Assembly (NCBI RefSeq): GCF_003028575.1
Contig: NZ_PYUD01000001.1
Location: forward strand, 186,001 to 250,000
DNA length: 64,000 bases
Reading direction: 5' to 3'
Origin: Halomonas urumqiensis
GTDB lineage: Bacteria > Pseudomonadota > Gammaproteobacteria > Pseudomonadales > Halomonadaceae
The position numbers and the translations under genes are program-made. Below, one piece after another: positions 26,759-36,438 of the stretch. The stretch's first letter is position 1. Each line of letters begins with the position of its first letter. The notes beneath the pieces were generated by a model that ran no database searches, was not told the DNA's origin, and saw nothing but the letters and a program-made list of their open reading frames with translations.

Positions 26759-29700
26759 ATGCGTCTGGTCGCCATTCCAGCCTGTTTGCTGTCCGCTCTA
26801 TTGGTGTTCGAGCAGGTCCAGGCCTTTCCACGCATGATGTTTTCCCAGGAACCCGATGATAGCGTCGAGCAGGCTCCGTCGTTCCGTGGAGAAGCCCGAT
26901 TGGTGGGCGAGGTGTCGGGCGATGATCGGGATCACTTTGCCTGGCAACTGGATGATGCAGAGACCGATCGACTCTGGACGTTCGAGTTGCAGGGTGATGG
27001 CGAGGGGGAGCTCCAGGTGGAATTCCTGTGGCCTGGCGAAGCGCCAGAGACCTCGGGTGTCACCACCTTCGGTGCCGAGCCTGAGACACAGGCCAGCGAG
27101 GATGTCTCGCTTTTACGGCTCGCGGTGTCACCTGGCGTTGACCAGGCGCGTCGCGGGTCGTTGATGGTGCCGGCAGGTGAACATCTCATTCGTATGCTGC
27201 CGAAAGGTTCGGGGGGGGAGTACCACCTGACACTGACGTCCGACGAACGGATCAATATTCGCGGCACCGTTGGGCCGGACGAGGCCGATGAGATCGCCGT
27301 CGAGGCAGGGCGACAATGGTATTTCCAGCTCGATGTGCCCGAGTTAGCCATACCACTGGTTGCCGAGGATGATGCGCGCCAACTGTGGCGCGTGGTCGTG
27401 CTTGGTGAACTGGGTGTACCGCTCGAGGCATGGATCGAAGATGCGGACGGCGAAATTATCGCCGAGGCCATGGAAGGAACCCCACTTCAGCAGCAGTGGG
27501 GTCAGCTTGAGTTGCCGGAAGGTGCTTCGATGCACCTGCGCCACAGTGAAGGCGGTGTCATTGGCCGACTGGGTGCCAGGGTCGTCGAGGATGGCCGGCG
27601 CCAGGAGGAAACGAGTCCTGACGAAGCGGAGGCGGGACACGACCCAGACCAGCAAGCACCGACGGTGGCAGGCTCTCCCGAAACGCGGCTGTGGCTCGAG
27701 GCCGGCGAAGCGTTGACCCTGGAAATGGGTCGCAATGACCGCCGCTACCTCGCGTTTCAGGTAAGGGAAGAAGAGGCGCTGACATTCGGTGTCAGCGCCG
27801 AAGATGCCGAGCCCCCCCTCGAGGTTTGTCTGCGCGAGATCGGCGGTTCCGATGAGGTGTGCCGGGAGGGTGTTAGCGAGACGTTGTTCGAGCGGATGAG
27901 CCTGCCCGCCGGTGATTATGCGCTGGCACTGCGTCGGCGCGGGCGCAGCGACGAGTCGCTTGCGTATACCTTGAGTCTCAACGAGGACGAGCCGGTCGCC
28001 CAGGGTGTTGTCAGTCGTCCCAACGACGCCCGGGAATGGGCGCTGCCGTTGGTCGCCGATGAGCCGGTTCGTGGGCACTTCGATGCAAACCGCGAAGCCT
28101 GGTTCGCCCTGCAGGTCAGTGGCGAGACCCAGCAGTGGGAAATTTCCTCCAAGGGCGAGTCGCTGGAACGCCTGTCCCTCTACCATGACGGTGAAAATGC
28201 AGCGTTCATCGACAATCGTGGCACGCGAAGCGGCGATGAGGACTTGTGGCTGGAACATGTCCGCCTGTTGCCGGGGCGCTATCTGCTGCGCCTGGTGGGT
28301 GAGCAGACCGAGTATCGCCTGCAGGCCTCGCCGACGGGCCAGCCCCAGCCAGGTGGGGAGCAGGAGCCCAACGACGACGATAGTGATGCCAATCCGCTCT
28401 GGTTGGGCGAGCAGGTGCAGGGGTCTTTCCATGCCTTGCGAGACGAGGATCGTTTCCACTTTCACTTGCCGGGATGGAACCGTGTGGCGCTCGAGCTGAA
28501 CCCGCCCGAGGACGGGGAGCTGGATGCCCGCTTGTTTTGGCAGGAACAGGCTATGTTGAGGGTGTCCGGCCAGGATGAGCCCCTGTCAGTGGACCAGTGG
28601 CTACCTCCCGGTGATTACATTCTGGTGCTGGAAGGCGACCGGGTATCCCGAGCCCGCTACCAAGCCAAGGTGTCGGTGTCCGATCCGTGGACCCATGATG
28701 ACATGCCGGCGCCTTCCTCAGTGGCCTCCAACGCACCGCTGCTTCCTGAGAATGCCGTTCTCAGTAGTGACATGGGAGGCGTCAGCACAGGCGGTGGCTT
28801 GCTACGCCTGCCGATCACCGACCAGGATCGCCACATCCACCTCGAAGGGCGCATCGATAGCCTGGACAGTGCCTTTACCGGTCTTGAATTCCGCACCGAG
28901 GGGGGGGAAGTGCTGGAGATTGGCGAGGCCGAAGGCCGTGGTCGGCATGTGGTGACGATACCCGGTGGCGAGGCGGTGATCCTGGAAGTCTCCTTCGGTC
29001 GGGCATCGCGGGACGTGTCGGTGTCCGATCCGGCCTATCCATTGCCGGCACCGCCTCCGCTGGAGATGCGCCTGGAGATGGACGCCGAGCGCCTGCCCCC
29101 CTTTGCGGCGACGGAGCAGCGTCTGGGATCGCGGTTGATCCTTGACAACCCTGGTGAAGAATCACTGGAGCTTGACCTTGAGTCCCATGTCAGCCATGGC
29201 GGGGCGACGGTGTCCGGGTTGCCGGATTCCATCGAACTCGCTCCCGGTGAGGAGGCCGAGTTGCCGCTTGACTGGACGTTCCCGCCGAACATGCTGGAAA
29301 GTGCACCGCTGACGCTTTACATCAAGGCCGGTGACGAGGTGCTGCGCCATGAGCTGGCGCTGGATGCACGGGTGCCGCCAGTCGAGCCCTCCGTGGTGCC
29401 GGATGTGCCGGCGTCGCTGGTGGGGCTCACTGACCTGGCATGGAATACGTTGGGCGCCACCTTCGTGGATCCCGCAAGTGGTGAACCCATCGATGACCTG
29501 CTGCAGCGGCGCAGCGGCTACGCACATTTCCTGATCGATGGCATGGCCGGTTCCGGTAGTTCGATCCGGGTGGAACGCGATCTGGGTGAAGCGCTGCCGC
29601 CGATCCGCCTGGCCGGCGAGGGTGGCCGGGTCAAGGGCATCGCCTTCAATCAACGCTCGAACCACGATCACAAAGACCGCTGGCGCGAAGTGGACATTGC

Positions 29701-32176
29701 CCTGGGGGATCGTCACGACACCCTGGAAGTGGTCGATACGCTTGAGCTCTCCTCAGCCGACGGTGAGCAGTTCTTCGAGCTCCAGGCACCCCATGAGGCG
29801 CGTTATGCCCAGCTCAGGCCCCGGAGTGTCTGGGGCGATGACCAGGCTCGCCGCAATGCCCATGGCACCGGGTTGCTGCGCGTGCTCGGCGAACCTGAGG
29901 GCGAACTGGCCGAGCGGCGTCACGACTTGCTCGACCACGACCTGGGGGGGCACTGGGTCTACACGCTACCGGATATCGGCTCGCTGTATGGGGTCCAGGG
30001 CCACCGCTCCACCAACCGGAGCGTCATGGATGAGCGCGCGGTCCGCCGCGGTGAGCGTATCCGAGGGCGCACCATCGAGATGGTCTTTGCCTTCCTGCAT
30101 CAGCGCGCGGCGCGACTCGACGAGCTGCAGTGGGTGGAAAACCTCGACTGGGAAGGCCTGCCTGTTGCGGGAGTGAAGGTTTATACCGCCACCGAGAGCC
30201 CGGTGGGGCCCTGGCAAGCACAGGCGGACTGGACGCTCGAGCGCGACGACGAAGGAGTGGCCAGCCTGGAACTGCCCGAGTCGCCCCGCGCACGCTATGT
30301 CCGGCTGGTCTTCGATGAGCCGGAGGTTCCCGAGGGTGAGCGACGTGCCACTTGGCGCATTCCTGAAGCCTTGAAGGCCTATGAGGCGGATAGCCTGGGC
30401 AGCGGCCGCTCGGTACTGGGGCATTGGGGCATGGACCACTCGCGTGGGCCGCTGGAAGCCGAGCAGCCCCCTGGCGAGCTTTCGCTGGTCGAGGTCGAGG
30501 ACACCCACAGCCAGGCCGATGAGCCGTTGGTAGTGGAGAGGCGAATCACTGGCAGGGTCGAGGAGCCAGGTGACACACGCCACTATCGAATCGATCTGGA
30601 GGAAGGTGACAATACGCTGGCGTTTGCGCTGCAGGAGTCACAGCGCGGTCGGCTGCAGGCAAGCTTGACCGGCCCCGAGGGCGCCGAGGAGGCGCTCAAC
30701 TGGCGGGATGTCGAAGGCGGAAAGCGCCATGCCGAGGCCGTGGATCTGACGCCGGGAACTTATCGGCTGTCAGTCGCCGAGCCGCCTCGCTCGGTGGTCT
30801 TCCTGTGGGATGGCAGCGGCAGTGTCTCCGAGCACCAGCCGTCTATCTATCAGGCACTCAATCGCTTCGCCGAGGGGTTGAAGCCGGGCAGGGAAGTCGC
30901 CAACTTGCTGCCCCTGGGGGGGCCGCTGTTGATCGATGGTTGGGCAGAATCTCCCGCCCAGGTCGCCCGGACCCTGAATGCCTACAACGGGCGCTTCTCA
31001 GGTTCCGATTCAGACCCGGCACTCGCTCTAGCCTCACGCGCCTTGGCGAATCAGGAAGGGGAGAAGGCCATCTTCCTGATCACCGATGCCGAACAGCTGG
31101 GTCGTGAGATGTCGGTCTGGCAGCGACTGGAGGGAGTTCGGCCGCGCATCTTTACCCTGGAAATCGGCCATGGCGGCCGACGGGATACCGAGGAGTACCG
31201 CTGGTACCAGGACCAGATGCTCGGTTGGGCCAACGTGGCAGATGGCCGCTATGACTACACCACCAACCGTAGCGAGCTGATCCGCGCCTTCGAGGCGGGC
31301 ATGCGCGAGCTGCGCCTGCCCACCACTTTCGCGCTTGAAGTGGAGCGCCGCTATCAGGAACCTCCCGAGCCCGGCAGCCTGCGGGTGACCAGTGGCGAGG
31401 CGCCCATCGTTGCAGCCGGTGCCGTGCAACTGATCTTCGATGCCTCGGGCTCCATGCTGCAGCGGATGGAGGGGGGCCGGCGCATTGACATTGCCCGAGA
31501 CATCGTCCAGCGGGTGCTCGACGAGCGTGTGCCGGCCTCGGTGCCCGTGGCGCTGCGCGCCTTTGGCCATACCGAGCCGCATAGCTGCGAAACCGAGCTG
31601 CTGGTAGCCCCTGGTGATGACAACCATGCCCAGGTGCGGCGTGCCGTCGAAGGCATCCAGGCGATCAATCTGGCGCGCACGCCATTGGCTGATTCCCTGG
31701 ATGTGGTACTCGACGACCTGGCGGATTACCAGGATCAACGCCGGCTCGTGGTCATGCTCACCGATGGTGAGGAGACCTGCGAGGGTGACCTGGAACAGTC
31801 GGTCGAGCGCCTGGTGGATGAGGGTGTCGATGTGCGCCTCAATATCGTGGGCTTCCATATCGACGAGATAGGCCTGCAAGACGAGTTCGAGCGTTTTGCC
31901 ACCCAAGGTGGGGGAGAGTATTTCGACAGCCAGGATGGGAGTGAGCTGAGCCAGGGGCTTGCCGATGCGCTAGCCGCCACCTGGCGAGTGCTCGACAGCG
32001 AGAAGGCAACCATTGCCCATGGGCGAGTCGACGGCGATGCCAGGTCACTCCCTCCAGGCGACTACACCCTGGTGGTGGAGGCTCACGATGGCGAGCGTCA
32101 CCAGACATTCAACATGGCGCCACGTCAGACGATGGAGCTGCGTCTGGACGACGTCCCAACGGAGTCTTCCCCATGA
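26759..32176 (+). CDS. giant exported protein with PPC-like modules and two VWA domains
   Basis: This 1805-aa, strongly acidic exported protein heads an eight-gene run. The start is ATG 26759 with GGAG 6 nt upstream, and a signal peptide ends near VQA-F. Residues 30-660 contain repeated beta modules of the pre-peptidase (PPC) type; the clearest reads EPNDDDSDANPLWLG then DEDRFHF. Residues 880-1230 look like discoidin-type beta-sandwich domains. Two von Willebrand A domains follow, with intact MIDAS motifs DGSGS at D1351 and DASGS at D1561; the second also has LTDGEE at D1669. A small beta domain ends the protein. No membrane anchor or LPxTG signal is visible. A metal-dependent adhesion or scaffold role is inferred. 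The stop overlaps the next gene by 4 bp. Confidence 0.85.
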   Translation: MRLVAIPACLLSALLVFEQVQAFPRMMFSQEPDDSVEQAPSFRGEARLVGEVSGDDRDHFAWQLDDAETDRLWTFELQGDGEGELQVEFLWPGEAPETSGVTTFGAEPETQASEDVSLLRLAVSPGVDQARRGSLMVPAGEHLIRMLPKGSGGEYHLTLTSDERINIRGTVGPDEADEIAVEAGRQWYFQLDVPELAIPLVAEDDARQLWRVVVLGELGVPLEAWIEDADGEIIAEAMEGTPLQQQWGQLELPEGASMHLRHSEGGVIGRLGARVVEDGRRQEETSPDEAEAGHDPDQQAPTVAGSPETRLWLEAGEALTLEMGRNDRRYLAFQVREEEALTFGVSAEDAEPPLEVCLREIGGSDEVCREGVSETLFERMSLPAGDYALALRRRGRSDESLAYTLSLNEDEPVAQGVVSRPNDAREWALPLVADEPVRGHFDANREAWFALQVSGETQQWEISSKGESLERLSLYHDGENAAFIDNRGTRSGDEDLWLEHVRLLPGRYLLRLVGEQTEYRLQASPTGQPQPGGEQEPNDDDSDANPLWLGEQVQGSFHALRDEDRFHFHLPGWNRVALELNPPEDGELDARLFWQEQAMLRVSGQDEPLSVDQWLPPGDYILVLEGDRVSRARYQAKVSVSDPWTHDDMPAPSSVASNAPLLPENAVLSSDMGGVSTGGGLLRLPITDQDRHIHLEGRIDSLDSAFTGLEFRTEGGEVLEIGEAEGRGRHVVTIPGGEAVILEVSFGRASRDVSVSDPAYPLPAPPPLEMRLEMDAERLPPFAATEQRLGSRLILDNPGEESLELDLESHVSHGGATVSGLPDSIELAPGEEAELPLDWTFPPNMLESAPLTLYIKAGDEVLRHELALDARVPPVEPSVVPDVPASLVGLTDLAWNTLGATFVDPASGEPIDDLLQRRSGYAHFLIDGMAGSGSSIRVERDLGEALPPIRLAGEGGRVKGIAFNQRSNHDHKDRWREVDIALGDRHDTLEVVDTLELSSADGEQFFELQAPHEARYAQLRPRSVWGDDQARRNAHGTGLLRVLGEPEGELAERRHDLLDHDLGGHWVYTLPDIGSLYGVQGHRSTNRSVMDERAVRRGERIRGRTIEMVFAFLHQRAARLDELQWVENLDWEGLPVAGVKVYTATESPVGPWQAQADWTLERDDEGVASLELPESPRARYVRLVFDEPEVPEGERRATWRIPEALKAYEADSLGSGRSVLGHWGMDHSRGPLEAEQPPGELSLVEVEDTHSQADEPLVVERRITGRVEEPGDTRHYRIDLEEGDNTLAFALQESQRGRLQASLTGPEGAEEALNWRDVEGGKRHAEAVDLTPGTYRLSVAEPPRSVVFLWDGSGSVSEHQPSIYQALNRFAEGLKPGREVANLLPLGGPLLIDGWAESPAQVARTLNAYNGRFSGSDSDPALALASRALANQEGEKAIFLITDAEQLGREMSVWQRLEGVRPRIFTLEIGHGGRRDTEEYRWYQDQMLGWANVADGRYDYTTNRSELIRAFEAGMRELRLPTTFALEVERRYQEPPEPGSLRVTSGEAPIVAAGAVQLIFDASGSMLQRMEGGRRIDIARDIVQRVLDERVPASVPVALRAFGHTEPHSCETELLVAPGDDNHAQVRRAVEGIQAINLARTPLADSLDVVLDDLADYQDQRRLVVMLTDGEETCEGDLEQSVERLVDEGVDVRLNIVGFHIDEIGLQDEFERFATQGGGEYFDSQDGSELSQGLADALAATWRVLDSEKATIAHGRVDGDARSLPPGDYTLVVEAHDGERHQTFNMAPRQTMELRLDDVPTESSP

Positions 32177-34005
32177 AGAGGGTATCGACGGCAAGGCGTA
32201 TTCTGGTGACTGGCCTTCTCGCCATGATGTTGCCGGCCACCACGCTGGCCCATCAGGCGCCCGACCCCGAGCGGATGATGCAACAGCCGGTGCCGGAGCA
32301 CGACGACGCGGCGACCTACCGCGGCAAGACGGCACTCGAGCATGCCGAACTGCTGATGGCGGATGCCTTTACCCAGCGGCTGATGGGGCTCGAGCGAATT
32401 GGCGCGATGGGGGTCGATGGCCTGCCTGCCCGCGATCTGGTGCGGCGCGTCTTTCGGCAGGACGGCAGCGATGAGATGACGGCGAGGCAGGCTGACCAGT
32501 TACGGCTGGCGGCCTTGAACACGCTCTACATGATACGCGCCCCGGAAGCCGAGGCCTTGCTGCGACAGGCGATCCTGGATCCGGGCTTCAGCGACAACCC
32601 GCGAACGCAACGTGAATTGATGTTGGGGGCTGTCGCCGCCGGCCTCGACGAGCAGACTCTGAGTCAGGATCTTCTGGCGCTTGCCGACAGCAAGCCTGAG
32701 CATGCGTCAAGGCTGATGGTGACCGATGCCCTCCCCGACAGCGTGCTTTCACCGCTCGCAGAGGCGCTCTTCCATACCGAGCATGACGAGGACGCCACCC
32801 GCTTCTTCCTGGCGCGAATGGACGATCTCGAGTTTGTCGATGACGCGACCTGGCTTGACTACGTGCGTGAACATGCCGACCTGGCCACGCAGAATCGGGC
32901 CGAGGTACAGGCAGCGCTGGCCCAGATCGGTACCCAGGATGCCCTGGAACTGGCGCTGGCGATCGATGAGTCCCCGGCCCAGCGCGGCGAGCTCTTTGAT
33001 CGCTTCGCCAGGGGTCCGCTGGGCCCAGAGCCTGTGTTCAGGCGGTTGCTTGCGGCACTGCGCGACGAGATTACCCAGCAGGAAACGGCGCATCTGGCCA
33101 ACCGCATGGAACAACTCGCCCGTGAGCTTGCCACCGGCGCGGCGGGATTCGGTTCGTCGGCGCAGGCCGAACCGGCTCTCACGGGCTTTAGCGATGCCAT
33201 GGCCGACCTGATAGCCCAGGGACCCAGCGACGACCATCGCCTGATCGGTATTCAGCGCCTGGTCAGGTTTCAACAGCGCCACCCGCAGACACCCCCGTCG
33301 ACGACGCTGGGGCCCGTCTTCGATGTTCTGGAGCAACCCGATACGTCCGAGCTGGTGCGCCAACAGGCGACCTCGACGCTGCAACGGTCGCCGGCCCGCC
33401 TCGTCGAATCCGACCCGGGCTATGTCATCGAGCGTGCGGTGGCACTGCTCTGGAAGGCCGAGTCTCCGAGTGATGCCGAACTTCCCGAACAACTGCTGGG
33501 CACCCCGATGCGTTCGGCCGAGCACGCCCCGCAGGTCGTCGATACCATCCTCGAGTCCATCGATGATCATCGCGACCGCTGGGCCATCAACCCGGCGGTA
33601 GGGGTGTTGATGTCCTCCGGGCTGACCCGGGGGCTCGAGCGCTCGGCGAGCCGAGAGCAAGCTTCCATGGAAATGGGCCGGATTCTGGTCAATCCCGAGG
33701 CCGACTTCGCCCATATCGGCGATCACTTCCTGCGTAACCGTGGGGGCGGGGCCCTGGCCAATCTCGAGCACAACAGCGTTGCGGGCATCATCGGCATCCT
33801 CGAGCCGGTCATCTTCGATACCGGCAGCGGTTGGCAGGCCCCCTTCCCGCCGGAGGTGCTGGCCGATCTCATGACGGCTCGACCAGGCTGGCTATCGCGG
33901 GACTCGCAGGCGCAAACCGAGTGGATCGAGTTCCTGGCCCGGGTCAGGGACCAGGGGGACCCCGACTTCAGCCCTGTCGCCGAAGCGGCCCTGGACGAAT
34001 TCTGA
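32173..34005 (+). CDS. exported helical-repeat protein of unknown function
   Basis: This 610-aa protein has a signal peptide ending near LA-HQAP. The start ATG overlaps the stop of the VWA gene by 4 bp (ATGA), so it is translationally coupled and probably works with that protein. The rest is almost all amphipathic helices of HEAT/TPR-like length (for example QADQLRLAALNTLYMIRAPE), with no Cys and no catalytic motif that I recognise. A periplasmic scaffold or partner-binding role fits best; a named family could not be assigned. Confidence 0.75.
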   Translation: MKRVSTARRILVTGLLAMMLPATTLAHQAPDPERMMQQPVPEHDDAATYRGKTALEHAELLMADAFTQRLMGLERIGAMGVDGLPARDLVRRVFRQDGSDEMTARQADQLRLAALNTLYMIRAPEAEALLRQAILDPGFSDNPRTQRELMLGAVAAGLDEQTLSQDLLALADSKPEHASRLMVTDALPDSVLSPLAEALFHTEHDEDATRFFLARMDDLEFVDDATWLDYVREHADLATQNRAEVQAALAQIGTQDALELALAIDESPAQRGELFDRFARGPLGPEPVFRRLLAALRDEITQQETAHLANRMEQLARELATGAAGFGSSAQAEPALTGFSDAMADLIAQGPSDDHRLIGIQRLVRFQQRHPQTPPSTTLGPVFDVLEQPDTSELVRQQATSTLQRSPARLVESDPGYVIERAVALLWKAESPSDAELPEQLLGTPMRSAEHAPQVVDTILESIDDHRDRWAINPAVGVLMSSGLTRGLERSASREQASMEMGRILVNPEADFAHIGDHFLRNRGGGALANLEHNSVAGIIGILEPVIFDTGSGWQAPFPPEVLADLMTARPGWLSRDSQAQTEWIEFLARVRDQGDPDFSPVAEAALDEF

Positions 34006-34067
34006 TACCCGACCAGAGGCGAGCGAACACGAGCGGGTCGTGAAGGCCCAGCCCGGAAGGAGTGATG

Positions 34068-36425
34068 ATGACGAGAATAAATCTGCATCTCATGTTGACG
34101 GTCATTCGGAACGCCATGCTGGTGACGATCGCCGCCATGGCCGGGCTGGCAAGTATCGCAATGGCCGACAGAAGCGTTCCAACGGCAGAGGAACTGACGG
34201 CTGAGCTGGACGCCACCCAGCGCCAGGTACGCTTGATCCTGGGTGATGTGCTGCGGCACGACGCCTTCGATGTCCCGGCCCTGCTGGACGAGGTGGACAA
34301 TGATCCCGAGGCGCTGGCTCGCTGGGTGCGTGAGCACACGACCCATGTGCCTTACCAGGGGCTGGTGAGAGGCGATTTTGGTGTGCTTCAGGATCGCCTG
34401 GGCAATCATCTGGACCGTGCGATGATGCTCGCTCGGCTGATCGATGAAACCGGTCGTGCGGTGCGGCTGGAGGTCTCGTCGACTCGGGCGCCCGCTCCTT
34501 CCCCGACATCGTTGGATGACCGCCCGCGCCCGCCGCCGGTGGCCTTGTCCGACGACACACGTGAACTGTTGGTGCGCATGGGCTCACCCTCGGACCCTCC
34601 GCAACCGGACGTCGCGATGCGTCCCGAATGGAACCGCTTCGATCAGGACCTCCAGATTCGGGCGGCCAGCCTGATGGAACGGCTCGCGGAGAGTTCCGGT
34701 TTTCCCGCCTGGCATGAGCAGGCAGGCCAACAGGGGGCAGCGAGCGAACCCAACGTGCGCGTCTGGTGGCAAGATGACCAGGGAAACTGGTCGTCCATCG
34801 ACCTGAGTGACGGTGACCTCAGTGCGGCAGACCCCGCTCCGCCTGACGAGAGTCAAAGCCTGTCGGCCTTTAGCTCCCGTCATGCCCATCATTATGACAT
34901 CGCAATCGTCGCCGAGCGCTGGCAGGAAGGTCGGTTCGATCGCGTCACTCTGCTCGAGCATGACGTTCAGGCACATAGGCTTGCCATGCAGCCGATCCGC
35001 GTCGGTATCGTACCCGAACAGCTCGACATCGATGAGTTCTACGCAGGCGACAGCGAGCAGGCGCTGGCGGAAGACCTGTTGGGGAATACCGGCTGGGTAC
35101 CTTATATCCGCTATGGCGAGGAGCGCCTGCTCGGTGATCTCATCGATGATCAGGGGCGAGTCCGGGATCTTGCGCAACCCGCCCAGGCCAGGCAGATGGA
35201 GGAGGCCTCGAGCCTGCTGGGGGGAATCAGCGTTGGCGGGCGTGCCGAGCAGGATGAATCTCGCGATGCCTTTATCGGCCTCTCCCTGGAGGTGACGCAT
35301 CGCCATGGGGATGAGGTGGTCAAGCGGTTGTCGCGCCCCTGGTTCTCGCTGGCCGCGGAAGACATGCCCCCCTACGAGCTCGAACGTGAACAACGACTCC
35401 AACGTGGCGTTGCGCTGCTCCGCGATACCAATATGGTGCTGCAGACCGCCGAGCCCTCCGAGGCACTGTTGTATCGCATGGAGTTGGGGTCCTTCCTGCG
35501 CAACGCCTATGCGCTGCAGGGCATGACGATGGGGCTCGAAGATGACGATATCGAGCTGCTTCAGGGTGCCATCGATGAATTGGTGGATCTACCGAAAACG
35601 GCCATGCAGTTCGCCAGGCATCGCTTTACGGCCTCCCTGCATCCCGGGCGTTTGTATATCGGCGAGCCCAATATCCTCATCGAGCATGTGGGACTCAAGC
35701 AGCTACCCGAGGGCTTCAGGGATTATCGAGCCATCGACCTGGCCCATGTGCCCCTGCACGCCATCCCCGACGACGATCCCCGGGCCGACGACGCTCAGCA
35801 GTGGCGTTTCGCCCAGGGAGTCCTGGAAACCCTGCTGGAAGCAGAGCTTCTGGCGCAGCGGAATCCGCCCGTCGACAGGGTGAAGGCGCTTGACGGCGAG
35901 AATGCCGCCCTCCGTCTGGAAACCGCCATGGCCAAGGGGCAAGAGGGGCTGTGGCTGACGCAAGCCCAGGCGAGAGGGCTTGACGATCTCACACTGTCCA
36001 GACCCGCACGGCAGGCCATGCAGGCGCAGCTCGCGCGTGGTCAACACCTCTATTTCCCGCTGATCTCCTCACTCGAGGAGTGGCCCGAAGATAAGCCCTT
36101 TCCCCACGCCTGGTGGAGCGTTGACCCGCTGAGTGGCCAGGCCCTGGGTTACGGAGGCATGGGCTGGGGAAGCTTTACGGATTACTCGCTCATGCTTCAG
36201 ACCAGGCTCTATCTGCTCAAGGCATCGCTGGCACCGACCGTGGCCAAGAGCACTGTCGGCACCCATCTCGTCTGTGGGATGGCGGTGGCGCTGACCTCGT
36301 TGAAGCTCTATTCGAGCCTCGGGAATGACCTTCATTGGAGCTTGAGTGAAGCGAGTGGCCAGGCTGAACGAGTCGCCAATTTTTGCGCGAATGTCGTCAA
36401 CAATCGGATATCCGGTGGCTCATGA
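34068..36425 (+). CDS. exported transglutaminase-like protein with His in the catalytic Cys position
   Basis: This 785-aa protein has an N-terminal hydrophobic export segment (about residues 8-32). Residues 85-130 resemble the transglutaminase core of large exported proteins (LARWVREHTTHVPYQG, then a G-x-C-x-D-like box), but the box reads GNHLD, with His114 where Cys is expected. The C-terminal part has WWSVDPLSGQALGYGG, a phrase shared with that family, followed by a hydrophobic region. Of three possible starts (GTG 34062, ATG 34065, ATG 34068) I take the last, which is 5 nt after AGGAG. It lies 62 bp after the preceding gene. Enzymatic activity is doubtful; a folded binding module is more likely. 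Confidence 0.75.
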   Translation: MTRINLHLMLTVIRNAMLVTIAAMAGLASIAMADRSVPTAEELTAELDATQRQVRLILGDVLRHDAFDVPALLDEVDNDPEALARWVREHTTHVPYQGLVRGDFGVLQDRLGNHLDRAMMLARLIDETGRAVRLEVSSTRAPAPSPTSLDDRPRPPPVALSDDTRELLVRMGSPSDPPQPDVAMRPEWNRFDQDLQIRAASLMERLAESSGFPAWHEQAGQQGAASEPNVRVWWQDDQGNWSSIDLSDGDLSAADPAPPDESQSLSAFSSRHAHHYDIAIVAERWQEGRFDRVTLLEHDVQAHRLAMQPIRVGIVPEQLDIDEFYAGDSEQALAEDLLGNTGWVPYIRYGEERLLGDLIDDQGRVRDLAQPAQARQMEEASSLLGGISVGGRAEQDESRDAFIGLSLEVTHRHGDEVVKRLSRPWFSLAAEDMPPYELEREQRLQRGVALLRDTNMVLQTAEPSEALLYRMELGSFLRNAYALQGMTMGLEDDDIELLQGAIDELVDLPKTAMQFARHRFTASLHPGRLYIGEPNILIEHVGLKQLPEGFRDYRAIDLAHVPLHAIPDDDPRADDAQQWRFAQGVLETLLEAELLAQRNPPVDRVKALDGENAALRLETAMAKGQEGLWLTQAQARGLDDLTLSRPARQAMQAQLARGQHLYFPLISSLEEWPEDKPFPHAWWSVDPLSGQALGYGGMGWGSFTDYSLMLQTRLYLLKASLAPTVAKSTVGTHLVCGMAVALTSLKLYSSLGNDLHWSLSEASGQAERVANFCANVVNNRISGGS

Positions 36426-36438
36426 CGGAGGGTATAGC

